From Desulfovibrio sp. UBA4079 (lineage in GTDB: Bacteria > Desulfobacterota > Desulfovibrionia > Desulfovibrionales > Desulfovibrionaceae): 8,415 nt of DNA. Of the stretch, positions 1 to 5,485 are shown one piece after another. The stretch is from NCBI GenBank assembly GCA_002382645.1, contig DFYP01000015.1, positions 1-8,415 on the forward strand, written 5' to 3'. The stretch's first letter is position 1; each line of letters opens with the position of its first letter. The translations under genes and the position numbers were made by a program. Below the pieces are notes generated by a model that saw only the letters and a list, made by a program, of their open reading frames with translations, had not been told where the DNA came from and made no database searches.

Positions 1-998
1 TGGCCCAGGGAGTCGTTGAGGGTCTTGAACCGGTCCACGTCCACGAACAGCAGGGCGAAGGCGGCCCCGTCCATGCGCCGGGAGTCGTCCAGGGCCTGGC
101 CCACCCGGGTCAGGCAGAGGGTCCGGTTGGCCAGGTCCGTGAGCGGGTCGTGCAGGGCCTGGTGCCGCAGCCGTTCCTCCATCTGCTTGCGGGCGGTCAC
201 GTCCCAGGCCATGACCTGGCGCGAGATCCGGCCGTCGCCGTGGCGGATCGGGGTCTGGACCACGTAGCTCCAGCGCTTGCTGACCTTGTCGCGGATCTCG
301 TAGGTGGCCGTGCGGGCGTCGCCCACCGGCCCGCCCGCGCACCACGGGCACATCTTGTCCAGGTGGTGCAGGGCCTGGTGGCAGGCCTCGCCGGTGGGGT
401 CGCGGCCCAGGCGCTCCAGGAGCCGGGCGTTGGCGAACTCGATGCGGCAGTCCTGGTCGCAGATGAAGATCTCGCCGTCAAAGGCCTCGACCACGGCCCT
501 GTAGTAGGTCTCGCGCTCGCGCAGGGCCTTCTGGTCGGCCAGCCTGCGGCTGATGTCCCGGGCCGAGACGAGCACGTAGCGCCGGGACTCGAAGACCTGG
601 ACCCGCAGGCTCAGGTCGCAGGGCGCCAGGCCTCCGTCCGCGCGCAGGAGCGAGGAGGTGATCTCGCGCACCCCGCTCCGGCCATGGCGCAGGCTCTCCT
701 CCAGGACCTCGGCCAGGGCCCGCAGGGCGCCCGGGTCGAGCACCGCGCCCGGGGCCGCGCCCAGGATGTCCTGGAGCGGCCGGCGGGTGAGCTTCGCCGC
801 GGTCTCGTTGGCGTCCACAAAGGCCAGGGCGTCGGCGTCCAGGACCAGGATGGCGTCCCCGGCCTGGTTCAGCAGGGCGCGGAAGCGCTCCAGCTCCCCC
901 ACGCGCTCCTTGAGCTCGGGGTAGTAGGTCTTGCGCACCGAGCGCTCGCCCAGCCCGATGAGCCGGGTGCGGACGTCCTCAGCCAAGGGCCTGCTCAT
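1..998 (-). CDS. PAS-PAS-GGDEF sensor diguanylate cyclase (3' part beyond left edge)
   Basis: The minus-strand frame is open from an ATG at 998 to the window edge, giving the first 332 residues. Two PAS-like domains are seen, at about residues 35-155 (FRALLNQAGDAILVLDAD, ending VLVSARDISRR) and 160-275 (YYRAVVEAFDGEIFICDQD, ending VMAWDVTARKQMEERL). A GGDEF domain then begins (LRHQALHDPLTDLANR at 277-291, LFVDVDRFKTLND at 317-329), including the Asp of the DxDxFK metal-binding segment. The GGDEF signature itself lies beyond the edge, so cyclase activity (2 GTP to c-di-GMP) and any EAL domain cannot be judged. There is no signal peptide or membrane segment, so the sensor is probably cytosolic. 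The second PAS has five cysteines (C180, C184, C206, C217, C220), with a CPWC pair that suggests redox or metal sensing. The start is preceded by a weak GAGG and overlaps the dehydrogenase gene by 20 bases, so translation is likely coupled. Confidence 0.9.
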   Translation of the reverse strand, partial: MSRPLAEDVRTRLIGLGERSVRKTYYPELKERVGELERFRALLNQAGDAILVLDADALAFVDANETAAKLTRRPLQDILGAAPGAVLDPGALRALAEVLEESLRHGRSGVREITSSLLRADGGLAPCDLSLRVQVFESRRYVLVSARDISRRLADQKALRERETYYRAVVEAFDGEIFICDQDCRIEFANARLLERLGRDPTGEACHQALHHLDKMCPWCAGGPVGDARTATYEIRDKVSKRWSYVVQTPIRHGDGRISRQVMAWDVTARKQMEERLRHQALHDPLTDLANRTLCLTRVGQALDDSRRMDGAAFALLFVDVDRFKTLNDSLG

Positions 999-2136
999 AC
1001 AGGGCCTCGATGTCCCCCAGGGAGAGGGCCGCGGGGTTGGTGGTCATGCAGGGGTCCTGGGCCGCGTTCCGGGCCAGGCCGCGGAGCTGCTCGCGGGTCA
1101 CGCCCAGTCCGGCCAGGTCCTGGCCCAGTCCGGCCTGGCGGGCCAGGTCCTGGAGCGCGGCCTTGAGCTTGGGCCGGGCGGCCTTGGGCGTGCGGGCCGA
1201 GACGCCCAGGGCCTCGGCGGCCTTGAGGTAGCGCTCGGGCGCGGCCTCGAAGTTCCGGTCCACCACGTGCGGCAGGAGGATGGCGTTGCACAGGCCGTGG
1301 GGCAGGTCCAGGAACCCGCCCAGGCTGTGGGCCATGGCGTGCACGGCCCCGAGGATGGCGTTGGAGAAGGCCAGGCCCGCCTCCAGGCTGCCGAGCATCA
1401 TCTCGCCCCGGGCCTCCAGGTCGCCGGGCGCGGCCAGGGCCCGCAGGAGATGGGTCCTGACCCGGGCCATGGCCGACAGGGCCAGGAGGTCGGTGAGCGG
1501 CGAGCTGGCGTTGGAGCCGTAGGCCTCCAGGGCGTGGGACAGGGCGTCCATGCCGGTCTCGGCCGTGAGCTTGGGGTCCATGCTCACGGTGAGCACCGGG
1601 TCGATGAGCGCGGCGTCGGCCACCACGGCCTTGCTCACGATGGCGATCTTGAGCCGCCGGGCGGTGTCGTTGATGATCGCGAACTGGGACACGTCCGCGG
1701 AGCTGCCCGCGGTGGTCGGCACGCAGACGAGCGGCGGGGCGGGCCTGTCCACCATGTCCGCGCCCTCAAAGCGCAGGATGTGGCCGCCGTTGGTGGACAC
1801 GATGCCCACGCCCTTGGCCAGGTCCATGGGCGAGCCGCCGCCCACGGCCACGATGCAGTCGCACTGGTCGCGGGAATAGCGCTCGACCCCGGCCATGACT
1901 TCAAAGTCCCGGGGGTTGGGCGAGACGTCCAGGAACAGGCTCACCTCCAGGCCCTCGGCCCGGAGGCTCTGCTCCACCAGCCCGGTCCAGCCCACGCGCT
2001 GCACGCCCGGGTCCGAGACGAGCAGCACGCGCCGGGCCCCCAGGTTGCGGGCATACTGCCCGGCCAGCCGGGCCGCGCCCTCGCCGAACACGAACTCCGG
2101 GGCCACAAACTTGCGCAGTTCGAAAAACGCGGCCAT
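979..2136 (-). CDS. iron-containing alcohol dehydrogenase (group III, FucO/AdhB type)
   Basis: This 385-residue protein has the usual length of the family, which interconverts alcohols and aldehydes with NAD(P)H in the cytosol. The N-terminal half carries the nucleotide-binding segment VAVGGGSPMDLAKG (96-109) and VPTTAGSSADVS (139-150). The C-terminal helical domain has the iron ligands expected from FucO: D197 and H201 in MDALSHALEAY, H266 in VHAMAHSLGG, and H280 in LPHGLCNAILLPHV. Metal and catalytic sites therefore look intact. The ATG at 2136 was chosen over an in-frame codon at 2238 because GGAGAG sits four bases before it and a good promoter lies immediately upstream, inside the longer frame. 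Its last codons overlap the start of the diguanylate cyclase gene. Substrate cannot be told from sequence; ethanol, 1,2-propanediol or other short alcohols are possible. Confidence 0.95.
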   Translation of the reverse strand: MAAFFELRKFVAPEFVFGEGAARLAGQYARNLGARRVLLVSDPGVQRVGWTGLVEQSLRAEGLEVSLFLDVSPNPRDFEVMAGVERYSRDQCDCIVAVGGGSPMDLAKGVGIVSTNGGHILRFEGADMVDRPAPPLVCVPTTAGSSADVSQFAIINDTARRLKIAIVSKAVVADAALIDPVLTVSMDPKLTAETGMDALSHALEAYGSNASSPLTDLLALSAMARVRTHLLRALAAPGDLEARGEMMLGSLEAGLAFSNAILGAVHAMAHSLGGFLDLPHGLCNAILLPHVVDRNFEAAPERYLKAAEALGVSARTPKAARPKLKAALQDLARQAGLGQDLAGLGVTREQLRGLARNAAQDPCMTTNPAALSLGDIEALYEQALG

Positions 2137-2159
2137 ACGACTCTCCACGGTTCGGGAGG

Positions 2160-2189
2160 AGTATAGCGCGCCTGCGAAGATGCTGTCAT
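2160..2189 (-). promoter_or_regulatory. sigma-70-like promoter for the alcohol dehydrogenase operon
   Basis: On the minus strand the -35 box ATGACA (2184-2189) and the -10 box TATACT (2160-2165) are separated by 18 bases. Each matches 5 of 6 consensus positions. Transcription would start about 20 bases before the ATG at 2136, leaving just enough leader for the GGAGAG ribosome binding site. It is the best sigma-70 match I found in the window, but it was judged by eye only. Confidence 0.55.
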
Positions 2190-2211
2190 TGAGAATGGGG
2201 AATTTATCATG

Positions 2212-2270
2212 TCCGCCGTGGCGATTGGCGGAAATCAAGGATTCATGCGGTCAAGAAGAGACTTGTCAAG
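2212..2270 (-). repeat. possible operator region upstream of the alcohol dehydrogenase
   Basis: Three spaced repeats CTTGAC, CTTGAC and CTTGAT (minus strand) lie at 2265-2270, 2250-2255 and 2234-2239, at steps of 15 and 16 bases. An interrupted palindrome TCCGCC-N9-GGCGGA follows at 2212-2232. Together they lie about 25 to 85 bases upstream of the proposed -35 box. The first repeat also forms a perfect TTGACA -35 box, but only a poor -10 (ATGAAT) follows at 17 bases. Activator binding or a second promoter are both possible. No regulator gene is visible in the window. Confidence 0.3.
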
Positions 2271-2366
2271 GAAATATTAGTGCCTGGCCGAAACCCCGGC
2301 ACCATGACACAGAATCCATATTTCGCGCATCGATTCAAGGCATCGCCATGAAAGTCCCCTCCCCGC

Positions 2367-2387
2367 GGCCCTTCCCGGGGAAAGGCC
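2367..2387 (-). terminator. GC-rich hairpin downstream of cmk, possible terminator
   Basis: GGCC(C/T)TTCC pairs with GGAA(A/G)GGCC over nine positions (one a G-T wobble) around a three-base loop, 31 bases past the cmk stop. A run of seven T on the minus strand (2403-2409) comes before the hairpin rather than after it, so this is not a textbook intrinsic terminator. It may stabilise the 3' end or assist Rho-dependent termination. It is the only strong structure between cmk and the dehydrogenase promoter. Confidence 0.35.
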
Positions 2388-2417
2388 GACGTTGCGGGTT
2401 TCAAAAAAACAGGAGGG

Positions 2418-3095
2418 CTAGGGCTTTGGCGCGGCCTGGACAATGGCCGCGAGGATGGCGTCAAAGACCTCTTCCAGGTCCAGGCGGGTGGTGTCGATGA
2501 CCAGGGCGTCGGCCGCGGGCCGGAGCGGGGCCTCGGCCCGGGTGCGGTCCTGGAGGTCGCGGGCCTCGATCTGGGCCAGGATCGCGGCCTCGTCGGCCTC
2601 CTGGCCCATGTCCCGGAGCTGGAGCGCGCGGCGCCTGGCCCGTTCGGCGGGCTCGGCGTCCAGGAAGAACTTGTGTTGCGCCGCCGGGAAGACCACGCTG
2701 CCCATGTCCCGGCCCTCGGCCACCAGGGACGCGCTTGTGGCCAGGTCCTGCTGGGCCTGCTTCAGGAAGCGCCGCACCACGGGCAGGACCGCCACGTTGG
2801 AGGCCCACATGCCCACGTCCTCGGTGCGGATCTCCGGGCCCAGGGCCGCGCCGTCGAGCAGGAGCCGGGTGGCCTCGCCCGCGCCGGCCAGGCCGAAGCG
2901 CAGGCCCGCCAGCTTTTCCGCGATGCGCTCCTCGGGCCAGGTCCAGGCATCCTTGCCCAGGCGCCAGGCCACGGCCCGGAACATGGCCCCGGTGTCCAGA
3001 AAGGCCAGGCCCAGGCGCTTGGCCAGGAGCTTGGCCACCGTGGACTTGCCCACTCCGGCCGGGCCGTCCAGGGTCACGACCAGGGGCTCAGCCAC
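2418..3095 (-). CDS. cmk: cytidylate (CMP/dCMP) kinase
   Basis: This 225-residue protein phosphorylates CMP and dCMP with ATP in pyrimidine nucleotide synthesis and salvage, in the cytosol. The P-loop is GPAGVGKST at residues 11-19. It is followed by the family motif FLDTGAMFRAVAWR, which binds the nucleotide monophosphate. Further on come EGRDMGSVVFP and the lid/core segment KFFLDAEPAERARRR, both typical of CMP kinases. Length matches the family (about 225). The start is GTG at 3095. It overlaps the end of hisC by eight bases (GTGGCTGA), so it is probably translated by ribosomes leaving hisC, with the GGGGTG stretch as a weak ribosome binding site. No frameshift or missing motif is seen. Confidence 0.96.
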   Translation of the reverse strand: MAEPLVVTLDGPAGVGKSTVAKLLAKRLGLAFLDTGAMFRAVAWRLGKDAWTWPEERIAEKLAGLRFGLAGAGEATRLLLDGAALGPEIRTEDVGMWASNVAVLPVVRRFLKQAQQDLATSASLVAEGRDMGSVVFPAAQHKFFLDAEPAERARRRALQLRDMGQEADEAAILAQIEARDLQDRTRAEAPLRPAADALVIDTTRLDLEEVFDAILAAIVQAAPKP

Positions 3096-4188
3096 GGAGC
3101 ACCCCGGCCAGGGCTTCCAGGAACAGGGCGGTTTCCTCGTCCGTGCCCGCGTTCACCCGGATCATCTCCGGCAGACCAAAGGACGCCAGGTGCCGGGTGA
3201 TGATCCCGCGCTCGAGCAATCCCTGGAACACCTGGCGGCCGGGCTTGGGCGGCTGGAACATGAGGAAATTGGCCTGCGTGGGCCAGACCCGGCAGGACAG
3301 GGCCTTCAGCCCGGCGGCCATGGCGTCCAGACTCGCGTGGACCGCGGCCAGGGTGGTTTCCAGGAACGCGGCGTCCTCCAGGGCGGCCAGGCCCGCGGCC
3401 TCGTCCGCCACCCCGATGGTGAACGGGATGCGCGCCCGGGTCATGTAGTCCGCGATGGTTTTCGGAAACACGCCGTAGCCCAGGCGGAACCCGGCCAGGC
3501 CATAGTATTTCGAGAAGGTCCGCAGGACCACCACGTTGTCCCGGGAGAGCGCCAGGGGCAGGCCGGTGAAGCGCTCCACGGGCCGGGCGAAGTCGATGTA
3601 GGCCTCGTCCAGCACGAGCAGGGCGCGCGGCGGAAGCCTGTCCGCCAGGGCCGCCAGCTCGTCCTTGGTGGCCGTGAGGCCCGTGGGGTTGTCCGGGCTG
3701 GTGACGAAGACCGCGGCGGTGTTCTGGTCGCAGGCCGCGGCCAGGCCGTCCAGGGGCAGGGCCAGGTCCGGGCCGCGCGGCACGGCGCGGTACTCCACCC
3801 CGCAGAGCTTGGCCGTGAGCCGGTACATGCTGAAGGCGTTGTCCCAGCAGATGACGTTGCTCTGCCCCGGGCGGCAGATGACGCGCAGGAGCAGGTCGAT
3901 CATCTCGTCCGAACCGTGGCCCGCCAGGACCTGGTCCAGGGGCGCGTTGATGTGCGCGGCGATGGCCGCCACCAGGGCCGGGTTCAGGTTGCGCGGGTAG
4001 CGGAAGCCCAGGGCCGCGGCGCGCTCCGCGGCCTTGCGGGCCAGGGGCGGCGCGCCCAGGGGATTCTCGTTGCTGGCCAGCTTGACCACCCGGGTCAGGC
4101 CGTAGCGCTCCTTGATCTCCTCGATGGTCAGACCGGGGGCGTAGGGCTCGAAGTCCAGGATGTCCGGGCGCAGGCGCGGGTCGCTCAT
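3088..4188 (-). CDS. hisC: histidinol-phosphate aminotransferase
   Basis: This 366-residue, PLP-dependent class I/II aminotransferase converts imidazole-acetol phosphate and glutamate to histidinol phosphate in histidine synthesis. It shows the HisC opening KLASNENPLG (36-45), AGHGSDEMIDLLLR (89-102), SPDNPTG with N167, LDEAYIDFA with D194 and Y197, the PLP lysine K227 in RTFSKYYGLAGFRLGYG with R235, and the substrate-carboxylate arginine R344 in MIRVNAGT. The ATG at 4188 is chosen because AAGGACG precedes it by six bases. A TTG at 4212 in the same frame lies inside the T-tract of the upstream terminator. The gene overlaps cmk. Because it starts just 20 bases after that terminator, its promoter is not obvious. 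Related aromatic aminotransferases share many motifs, but HisC is the best fit. No other his genes are in the window. Confidence 0.93.
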   Translation of the reverse strand: MSDPRLRPDILDFEPYAPGLTIEEIKERYGLTRVVKLASNENPLGAPPLARKAAERAAALGFRYPRNLNPALVAAIAAHINAPLDQVLAGHGSDEMIDLLLRVICRPGQSNVICWDNAFSMYRLTAKLCGVEYRAVPRGPDLALPLDGLAAACDQNTAAVFVTSPDNPTGLTATKDELAALADRLPPRALLVLDEAYIDFARPVERFTGLPLALSRDNVVVLRTFSKYYGLAGFRLGYGVFPKTIADYMTRARIPFTIGVADEAAGLAALEDAAFLETTLAAVHASLDAMAAGLKALSCRVWPTQANFLMFQPPKPGRQVFQGLLERGIITRHLASFGLPEMIRVNAGTDEETALFLEALAGVLRG

Positions 4189-4208
4189 GATGACGTCCTT
4201 CACGGCAA

Positions 4209-4233
4209 ACAAAAGAGGGCGGCCCGGCCGCCC
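4209..4233 (-). terminator. intrinsic terminator after the universal stress protein gene
   Basis: On the minus strand a perfect seven-base-pair stem GGGCGGC/GCCGCCC with loop CGG (4217-4233) is followed by TCTTTTGTTT. It lies 34 bases past the stress-protein stop and ends about 20 bases before the hisC start codon. An imperfect 12-base palindrome (GTTTTCGAGAAC on the minus strand) lies between the stop codon and the hairpin. Confidence 0.8.
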
Positions 4234-4266
4234 CCCTGGTTCTCGAAAACGGACCGCGAACTGCGG

Positions 4267-4716
4267 CTAGGCCGCGGCCTTGGGCCGGATGGTCAGCACC
4301 GGGCACTTGGAGGACTTGACCACCTTCTCGGCCACCGAGCCGAAGAGGATGCGGTCGATGCCCCGGCGGCCGTGGGTGCCCATGATGATCAGGTCCACGC
4401 CCTGCTCCTCGGCCAGGTTCAGGACCTCCTCGGCGGCGTAGCCGGTGACCACGCGGCCCTCGACCTTGACCCCGGGGAACTGCTCGGCCAGGAACGCGTT
4501 CATGGTGGCGTCCGCGCCCGAGACGATCTCGCCCACGAAGTTCTCGATGGAGCTGGGCGGCACGTGGAAGCCCACGTACTGGCTGAGCGACGGGGCCACG
4601 TACAGGCAGAGCACCTGGGCGTTCAGCCCCTGGGCCAGGGTCTTGGCGTAGTCGGCCACGGCCGGGCTGTGCTCGGACAGGTCCACCGCACAGAGAATCT
4701 TCTTGATTTGGGCCAT
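4267..4716 (-). CDS. universal stress protein, UspA family, ATP-binding type
   Basis: This 149-residue single-domain Usp has the usual length. It opens with KKILCAVDLSEHSPAVADYA (5-24), where the Asp of AVD is the conserved adenine/ribose-contact residue. It ends with the complete ATP-binding motif G-x2-G-x9-G-(S/T), namely G113, G116, G126 and S127 in MGTHGRRGIDRILFGSV, then KCPVLTIRP. It therefore belongs to the nucleotide-binding branch rather than the non-binding UspA branch. It is a soluble protein that probably works as a dimer in stress survival; the specific role is unknown. The ATG at 4716 has AGGAGG five bases upstream, a strong ribosome binding site. The gene is monocistronic, bounded by its own terminator, and is divergent from the sigma-54-dependent gene. 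I found no convincing sigma-70 promoter for it. Confidence 0.95.
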   Translation of the reverse strand: MAQIKKILCAVDLSEHSPAVADYAKTLAQGLNAQVLCLYVAPSLSQYVGFHVPPSSIENFVGEIVSGADATMNAFLAEQFPGVKVEGRVVTGYAAEEVLNLAEEQGVDLIIMGTHGRRGIDRILFGSVAEKVVKSSKCPVLTIRPKAAA

Positions 4717-4747
4717 TGAGTCCTCCTGGCCGCCGCTGCGGCTCAAG

Positions 4748-4770
4748 TTTTGGCGTCTATCCGCCGAAAA
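4748..4770 (-). repeat. hairpin in the universal stress protein leader
   Basis: TTTTGGCG (4748-4755) can pair with CGCC-G-AAAA (4762-4770) with one bulged G and a six-base loop. It would lie about 30 bases ahead of the usp start codon in the mRNA leader, clear of the ribosome binding site. It may affect mRNA stability; there is no evidence beyond the base pairing. Confidence 0.3.
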
Positions 4771-4802
4771 ACCATGACAGAAAGGAGCCGCGTAGACAAG
4801 AC

Positions 4803-4858
4803 CCGGGGCCTGGGCTAGATGTGCTCCAGAACCAACGGCAAAAAATGCCGTGCCCCGG
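4803..4858. repeat. nested inverted repeats in the usp / sigma-54 gene divergent region
   Basis: Outer arms CCGGGGC (4803-4809) and GCCCCGG (4852-4858) are perfectly complementary. Inside, directly against the right outer arm, is a 17-base palindrome ACGGCA-AAAAA-TGCCGT (4835-4851). A weaker CTGGG/TCCAG pairing falls in the left part. As RNA this could fold into a three-way junction in a long usp leader. As DNA, the inner palindrome is centred about 89 bases upstream of the predicted sigma-54 start (about 4932), where enhancer-binding activators usually bind. No known riboswitch class was recognised. Confidence 0.5.
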
Positions 4859-4870
4859 AAGATGCAACAT

Positions 4871-4883
4871 ATTGAATTTCAAT
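4871..4883. repeat. perfect palindrome ATTGAA-T-TTCAAT
   Basis: This AT-rich 13-base palindrome stands out in a GC-rich sequence. It is centred about 55 bases upstream of the predicted sigma-54 start, between the promoter and the CGGCA/TGCCG palindrome. The position suits a bending protein or a second regulator site; which one is not shown by the sequence. Confidence 0.35.
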
Positions 4884-4905
4884 AGCTTGTGTGGCGAAGC
4901 CGGTT

Positions 4906-4921
4906 TGGCAAGATCATTGCA
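4906..4921 (+). promoter_or_regulatory. sigma-54 (RpoN) promoter
   Basis: TGGCAAGATCATTGCA matches the -24/-12 consensus TGGCACG-N4-TTGCA at all but one consensus position (A for C). The invariant GG (4907-4908) and GC (4919-4920) are spaced by exactly ten bases. Transcription would start near 4932, 22 bases before the ATG at 4954 and just ahead of its ribosome binding site. Sigma-54 promoters need an enhancer-binding ATPase; candidate upstream sites are the palindromes at 4835-4851 and 4871-4883. Confidence 0.8.
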
Positions 4922-4953
4922 CCGAAGCAAGCCAAACAGGATCGGAGTGTCCT

Positions 4954-5403
4954 ATGAAGATTCAGACCAACGGCTTGGAAAGCCTGCTTCAGAGCGAACA
5001 GAAGAAGGCCGAAAAGGCCGGAAGCCCCTCGGGGTTCGCCGGGCTGCTCGACCAGGAAGTGGCCAAGGCCGAGGGTTCCCAGGCGAACGCCGTGGGCGCC
5101 CCGCTGCCGCCCCTGACCAGCCAGGTGCTGGCTCCCCAGGGCGTGGAGAGCGTGTCCGAGGAGTCCGCCGACCCGGTGGCGGCCCTGGACGGGCTCCTGG
5201 ACAAGTGGGAAAACTATGCCGCCGGACTGGGCTCGGGCCAGAGCCTGAAGCAGGCCCACGGCGCGCTGGCGGACCTGGAGGCCGAAACGGCCCGGGTCAG
5301 GGAGCTGGCCCAGGACGATCCCGGGCTCTCGGCCGTGGCCGACGAGCTGGAGGTCCTGGCCGTGACCGAGCGCACCAAGTTCAACCGGGGCGACTACATC
5401 TAG
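4954..5403 (+). CDS. conserved-looking hypothetical protein, sigma-54 controlled
   Basis: I do not recognise this 149-residue acidic protein. It has no signal peptide, membrane segment or cysteine. Residues 1-40 look helical (MKIQTNGLESLLQ, GFAGLLDQEVAKAEG). Residues 43-75 are a Pro/Ser/Val-rich linker. Residues 76-140 form a predicted helical domain (ALDGLLDKWENYAAGL, SLKQAHGALADLEAETARVRELA, LSAVADELEVLAVTERTKF) with coiled-coil character, and the tail is NRGDYI. The ATG at 4954 is chosen because GGAG precedes it by six bases and the sigma-54 start near 4932 lies downstream of the alternative start at 4891. It is monocistronic, with its own promoter and terminator. Sigma-54 control and a small helical soluble product are compatible with a flagellar accessory protein or chaperone, since many flagellar genes in this group use sigma-54. 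That is inference only. Codon use matches its neighbours. Confidence 0.85.
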   Translation: MKIQTNGLESLLQSEQKKAEKAGSPSGFAGLLDQEVAKAEGSQANAVGAPLPPLTSQVLAPQGVESVSEESADPVAALDGLLDKWENYAAGLGSGQSLKQAHGALADLEAETARVRELAQDDPGLSAVADELEVLAVTERTKFNRGDYI

Positions 5404-5417
5404 CCGCCCTTCCTTCC

Positions 5418-5436
5418 TTTCGGCTGCGTGCCGAAA
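5418..5436. repeat. short perfect hairpin after the hypothetical gene
   Basis: TTTCGGC (5418-5424) and GCCGAAA (5430-5436) form a seven-base-pair stem around TGCGT, 15 bases past the stop codon. No T-run follows on either strand, so it is not a terminator by itself. It may protect the 3' end together with the longer hairpin that follows. Confidence 0.5.
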
Positions 5437-5439
5437 TCC

Positions 5440-5485
5440 GACAGGGCTCCGCTCACAGTAGGTGAACGGGGCCTTGTCTTGTTTT
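5440..5485 (+). terminator. long intrinsic terminator of the sigma-54 controlled gene
   Basis: 5440-5456 pairs with 5462-5478 over 17 positions: one C-A mismatch, two G-T wobbles, loop AGTAG. TTGTTTT follows at 5479-5485. It terminates transcripts from the left and its T-tract touches the stop codon of thpR, which converges from the right. The hairpin has no T-run on the minus strand. Confidence 0.78.

Noticed and set aside
150..2166. Long plus-strand frames opposite the diguanylate cyclase and alcohol dehydrogenase
   Set aside because: They are low-complexity shadows of the minus-strand genes, with no ribosome binding site or recognisable motif.
4189..4212. Upstream TTG start for hisC at 4212
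   Set aside because: It lies in the terminator T-tract with no ribosome binding site; the ATG at 4188 has AAGGACG at good spacing.
1..4266. Very frequent GGCCAGG/CCAGGGC words on the plus strand, resembling an uptake or Chi-like signal
   Set aside because: They are the complement of Leu-Ala and Ala-Leu codons (CTGGCC, GCCCTGG) in Ala/Leu-rich minus-strand genes, and fall in reading frame.
2443..4719. A very long open frame (758 codons) on the plus strand antisense to cmk, hisC and usp
   Set aside because: It has Arg/Gly/Gln-rich composition with no domain, and spans three clearly real genes on the other strand. Long antisense frames are expected at this GC content.
4836..4850. CGGCA-AAAAA-TGCCG as an intrinsic terminator
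   Set aside because: The A/T run is in the loop and no T-tract follows the stem on either strand.
5338..5403. Resemblance of the orphan protein's tail to FlgM (anti-sigma-28) C-termini
   Set aside because: Only a vague 'G-x-Y' ending is shared; the FlgM sigma-binding pattern is not seen and the protein is longer.
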